This document shows, one piece after another, positions 50,807-52,835 of a stretch of DNA of 52,835 nucleotides (position 1 is its first letter; each line of letters begins with the position of its first letter). The DNA comes from Acidimicrobiales bacterium (lineage in GTDB: Bacteria > Actinomycetota > Acidimicrobiia > Acidimicrobiales > SZUA-35): the NCBI GenBank assembly GCA_020630065.1, contig JAHDCC010000023.1, positions 1 to 52,835 of the forward strand. Direction: 5' to 3'. The translations under genes were made by a program, and so were the position numbers. The notes below the pieces were generated by a model that saw only the letters and a program-made list of their open reading frames with translations, was not told the DNA's origin and did not search any database.

Positions 50807-51720
50807 GCGTTGGTGGAGCAGTTTTCATCGGGATTCTGACGCTTATTGGCGTGACAGGCCTAGTTTCGGTTGCCTACGGATGGTTAGGTGATTGGTCTAA
50901 AGAACCTCCGGTGATCGATGTGGGTTCTAGCTCAAAGGTGGCTGTGCCAAAGCGGTCAACGCTTGACCCGAAAGATTTGGCGAAACGACTCCTGGTTGCT
51001 TCCGTCGCAGGGATCGTAGCCTTATGGATTTCTCGCTGGATTGTTTTGGGAGTATTCGCTTTCGGTCTCGGGTTTGCTTGGTTCTCGGTTCGTCAAAGCG
51101 CCAAAGAAAAAGAACGGCAGATGCAGCAGATTTTGGCCTTGGCGACCTGGGTCGAAAGCCTGAAAGACACTATGGCCGCATCCGCAGGCATCTCTGAAGC
51201 GTTAACTATCTCTGCTGGGATAGCGCCGACAGCTATCAGAGACGAGGTACGTAACTTGGTGATCCGGATGGAACGCCAGCCGACTGCGGTAGCCCTGCAG
51301 CAGTTCGCCGTGGAAATAGCGAACCCGGTGGCGGACATGATCGTTGCCTCGTTCTCTCTTGCTTTAACAAAACAGGCTGGCAGCTTACACGAGGTCTTGG
51401 GGGCGATCTCGCAGAACGCTCGCGACACAGCCAGCATGCTTCGCGAAGTCGAAGCTGGTCGTTCAGAGGTGCGAACGCAATCAAAGTTAGCGGTTGGCGT
51501 CATCAGTGCGGTCTGTCTTTTCATGATTATCGCCCAGCGGGAATCTCTTGAACAATACGACTCCGTCTTTGGTCAGCTTGCTCTCACATTTATCTTGGGG
51601 GTCTTTGCGATCGCTGGGTTCATGCTCTACAAGCTTGGTAAAGCCGAACCTATGCAGCGTGTGTTTTCCCGAGTTGCTCTAGTTCAAATAGATGCATCAG
51701 CGGAGGTGGCGGCACGATGA
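50803..51720 (+). CDS. tadB: Tad pilus inner-membrane platform protein TadB
   Basis: A 305-residue T2SS-F-type protein. It has an N-terminal helix (FIGILTLIGVTGLVSVAYGW), a pair of helices after residue 60 (LLVASVAGIVALWI, VLGVFAFGLGFAWFSV), a cytoplasmic helical domain (ATWVESLKDTMAASAGISEAL typical of TadB) and two C-terminal helices (VGVISAVCLFMIIA, LTFILGVFAIAGFMLY). It overlaps tadA and tadC by four bases. Confidence 0.88.
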   Translation: MSVGGAVFIGILTLIGVTGLVSVAYGWLGDWSKEPPVIDVGSSSKVAVPKRSTLDPKDLAKRLLVASVAGIVALWISRWIVLGVFAFGLGFAWFSVRQSAKEKERQMQQILALATWVESLKDTMAASAGISEALTISAGIAPTAIRDEVRNLVIRMERQPTAVALQQFAVEIANPVADMIVASFSLALTKQAGSLHEVLGAISQNARDTASMLREVEAGRSEVRTQSKLAVGVISAVCLFMIIAQRESLEQYDSVFGQLALTFILGVFAIAGFMLYKLGKAEPMQRVFSRVALVQIDASAEVAAR

Positions 51721-52583
51721 TTGTTCTACTACCGGCATTGACGGCTTCGATGATGGTTGGAATCGTGGCACTGGCGCGATGGGTTGTGCCGACGAAGCCA
51801 GAACTGCGTTCTGAGATTGACTACTTTGCGTCTTCGGCAACAGCGACGAACGAAACACGAAAAGCCACGACTCTCGAGCGATTGCATGGTTGGATGCTGT
51901 CGTTCCGAGGTGACGATACTGCCCAGTTCCTGGCCGACTTAGCAGTCGTGGACCGTTCAGAGCGAAAGCACTTGGTTGAGCTACTCAAAGGTATCGGCGG
52001 AGTCATCTTCTTGATATATATGAGCTTGTTTTTGTTTGGGCAACGGGGTTTGCCCTCCGTGCTGCTGGCACTCTTGGCAGGAGCGCCGTTGGGGTATTTC
52101 CTGGTCGAAAAGGAACTTGCGTCTCAGGCCCGTAAACGGCGCTCTGAGTTTGACGAAGCACTAACCGCAGTGCTGAGTCTTATGGCTGTGAGCATGGCTG
52201 GCGGCAGCGGACTTAACACTGCAATCGCTAACACGTTACGTCTCGGCGATGGATGGGTAGTCGCCGCGATCCGTCGGTCTGTTGACGAGGCAAACTTCCG
52301 CAACGAGACGCCGTGGGTAGCGCTCGGTCGACTAGGTGAGAGGTTCGATATTCCGACTCTGATCGAGTTGTCAGCCACGCTATCGCTCGTTGGAACATCC
52401 GGCGCCCGAGTGGCTGAGACCTTGTTGGTGAGAAGCGCGTCGGCAAGAAGTCAACTTTTGTCTGAGAAGAAATCTATTGCCATAGCGAAGAGCAGTTCGA
52501 TGGGTCTACCTGTCGGGTTAATGATGTTTGCCTGGGTACTTTTCCTGGCTTTTTCTCCGGTGATGAATCTTTTGAGTTCGTAA
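51717..52583 (+). CDS. tadC: Tad pilus inner-membrane platform protein TadC
   Basis: A 288-residue partner of TadB with the same fold. Helices are seen at residues about 1-21, 90-135 (GGVIFLIYMSLFLFGQ, LLALLAGAPLGYFLV) and at the C-terminus (LPVGLMMFAWVLFLAFSPVM). The FDEALTAVLSLMAVSMAGGSGLNTAI stretch is the family core. It is followed by a small pilin-like gene. Confidence 0.86.
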   Translation: MIVLLPALTASMMVGIVALARWVVPTKPELRSEIDYFASSATATNETRKATTLERLHGWMLSFRGDDTAQFLADLAVVDRSERKHLVELLKGIGGVIFLIYMSLFLFGQRGLPSVLLALLAGAPLGYFLVEKELASQARKRRSEFDEALTAVLSLMAVSMAGGSGLNTAIANTLRLGDGWVVAAIRRSVDEANFRNETPWVALGRLGERFDIPTLIELSATLSLVGTSGARVAETLLVRSASARSQLLSEKKSIAIAKSSSMGLPVGLMMFAWVLFLAFSPVMNLLSS

Positions 52584-52609
52584 AACAAACATGTAATGAG
52601 GAGCAAGAA

Positions 52610-52813
52610 ATGAGTATCAAAATATTGTATGCCTATCTTCAAACACGATCTCTGTTTGACGATGTATCAGATCGTTCTAAGAAACGTCTGTCGGAAGACT
52701 CTGGTGAAATGGGTTCGTACCTTATCCTCGCCGCCGGTCTTGTGGTAGCCGCCGTTGCCGTTGTCGGCATCTTGGGGGGCTTGAGGGGTCCCTGTTGGTT
52801 GGTCCAGGGGTAA
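52610..52813 (+). CDS. Small pilin-like protein (Flp or TadE-like)
   Basis: A 67-residue protein with one hydrophobic helix (SYLILAAGLVVAAVAVVGIL) preceded by SEDSGEMG, which resembles the G/E prepilin processing site of actinobacterial small pilins. GAGGAGC is well placed before its ATG. The end after a G6 run at 52774-52779 (GGLRGPCWLVQG) looks unnatural for a pilin, so an indel may have changed the C-terminus. Confidence 0.6.
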   Translation: MSIKILYAYLQTRSLFDDVSDRSKKRLSEDSGEMGSYLILAAGLVVAAVAVVGILGGLRGPCWLVQG

Positions 52814-52835
52814 TGCGGGTTTAGATTTGGTGGGC

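Noticed and set aside
1-52835. CRISPR arrays, rRNA genes, intact insertion sequences and a replication origin
   Set aside because: No regularly spaced repeats, rRNA-like sequence, transposase or DnaA-box cluster was seen.

Overview
The window reads as chromosomal DNA of a moderate-GC actinobacterium, possibly of the Acidimicrobiia. The reasons are the gene order argS-lysA-hom-thrC ... rho-rpmE, an ArgS with an HxGG-type signature, many GTG and TTG starts, four-base ATGA/GTGA overlaps and an actinobacterial Tad pilus locus. The class is an inference; the phylum is better supported.

Region 1 (1-21554) is a complete myo-inositol catabolic locus in several transcription units around one LacI-family repressor gene (13566-14558, minus). 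Unit A (327-7305, plus) carries iolE, iolB, a Gfo/Idh dehydrogenase, iolD, an IolJ-like class II aldolase and a second Gfo/Idh dehydrogenase. Unit B (9937-7364, minus) carries the two subunits of a 3-oxoacid CoA-transferase and a thiolase. Unit C (14558-10184, minus) carries the repressor, malonate-semialdehyde dehydrogenase (iolA/mmsA), a carboxymuconolactone-decarboxylase-like protein and a PhyH-type Fe(II)/2-oxoglutarate dioxygenase. Unit D (14785-21554, plus) carries a second iolE, a binding-protein, permease and single-domain ATPase importer, iolC, a Cgl0159-type aldolase-like protein and iolG. Copies of a palindrome with core AGAGCGCT lie at 82-95, 234-247, 9953-9966 and 14727-14740, and a half-conserved copy lies at 14574-14587. 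They sit in front of units A, B, D and the repressor gene, so the whole block looks like one local regulon. Unit B and the dioxygenase are not part of the textbook inositol pathway.

Region 2 (21544-28253) is an accessory stretch. It holds a secreted LamG-like protein, a rhodanese lipoprotein, small membrane proteins, a seven-repeat PQQ-type beta-propeller protein, a frameshifted propeller remnant, and an undescribed-looking remnant of a tyrosine recombinase next to a tRNA-Arg(CCG) gene. It looks like a decayed integration site.

Region 3 (28462-46470) is housekeeping: argS, lysA, hom, thrC, a GNAT acetyltransferase, an SH3 lipoprotein, an ECF sigma factor with its membrane partner, two ABC exporter pairs, rho, rpmE (zinc-free type), an unknown gene and a YcaQ/AlkX-type DNA glycosylase. 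The Rho protein lacks the Walker A lysine and other hallmark residues.

Region 4 (46488-52835) begins with a frameshifted membrane protein, followed by a Tad/Flp pilus operon: a CpaB-like SAF protein (frameshifted), a CpaE/TadZ-like protein with a degenerate P-loop, TadA/CpaF, TadB, TadC and a small pilin-like protein close to the window edge. Three otherwise plausible genes are each broken by one small indel, so either real decay or indel errors in the source sequence should be considered.
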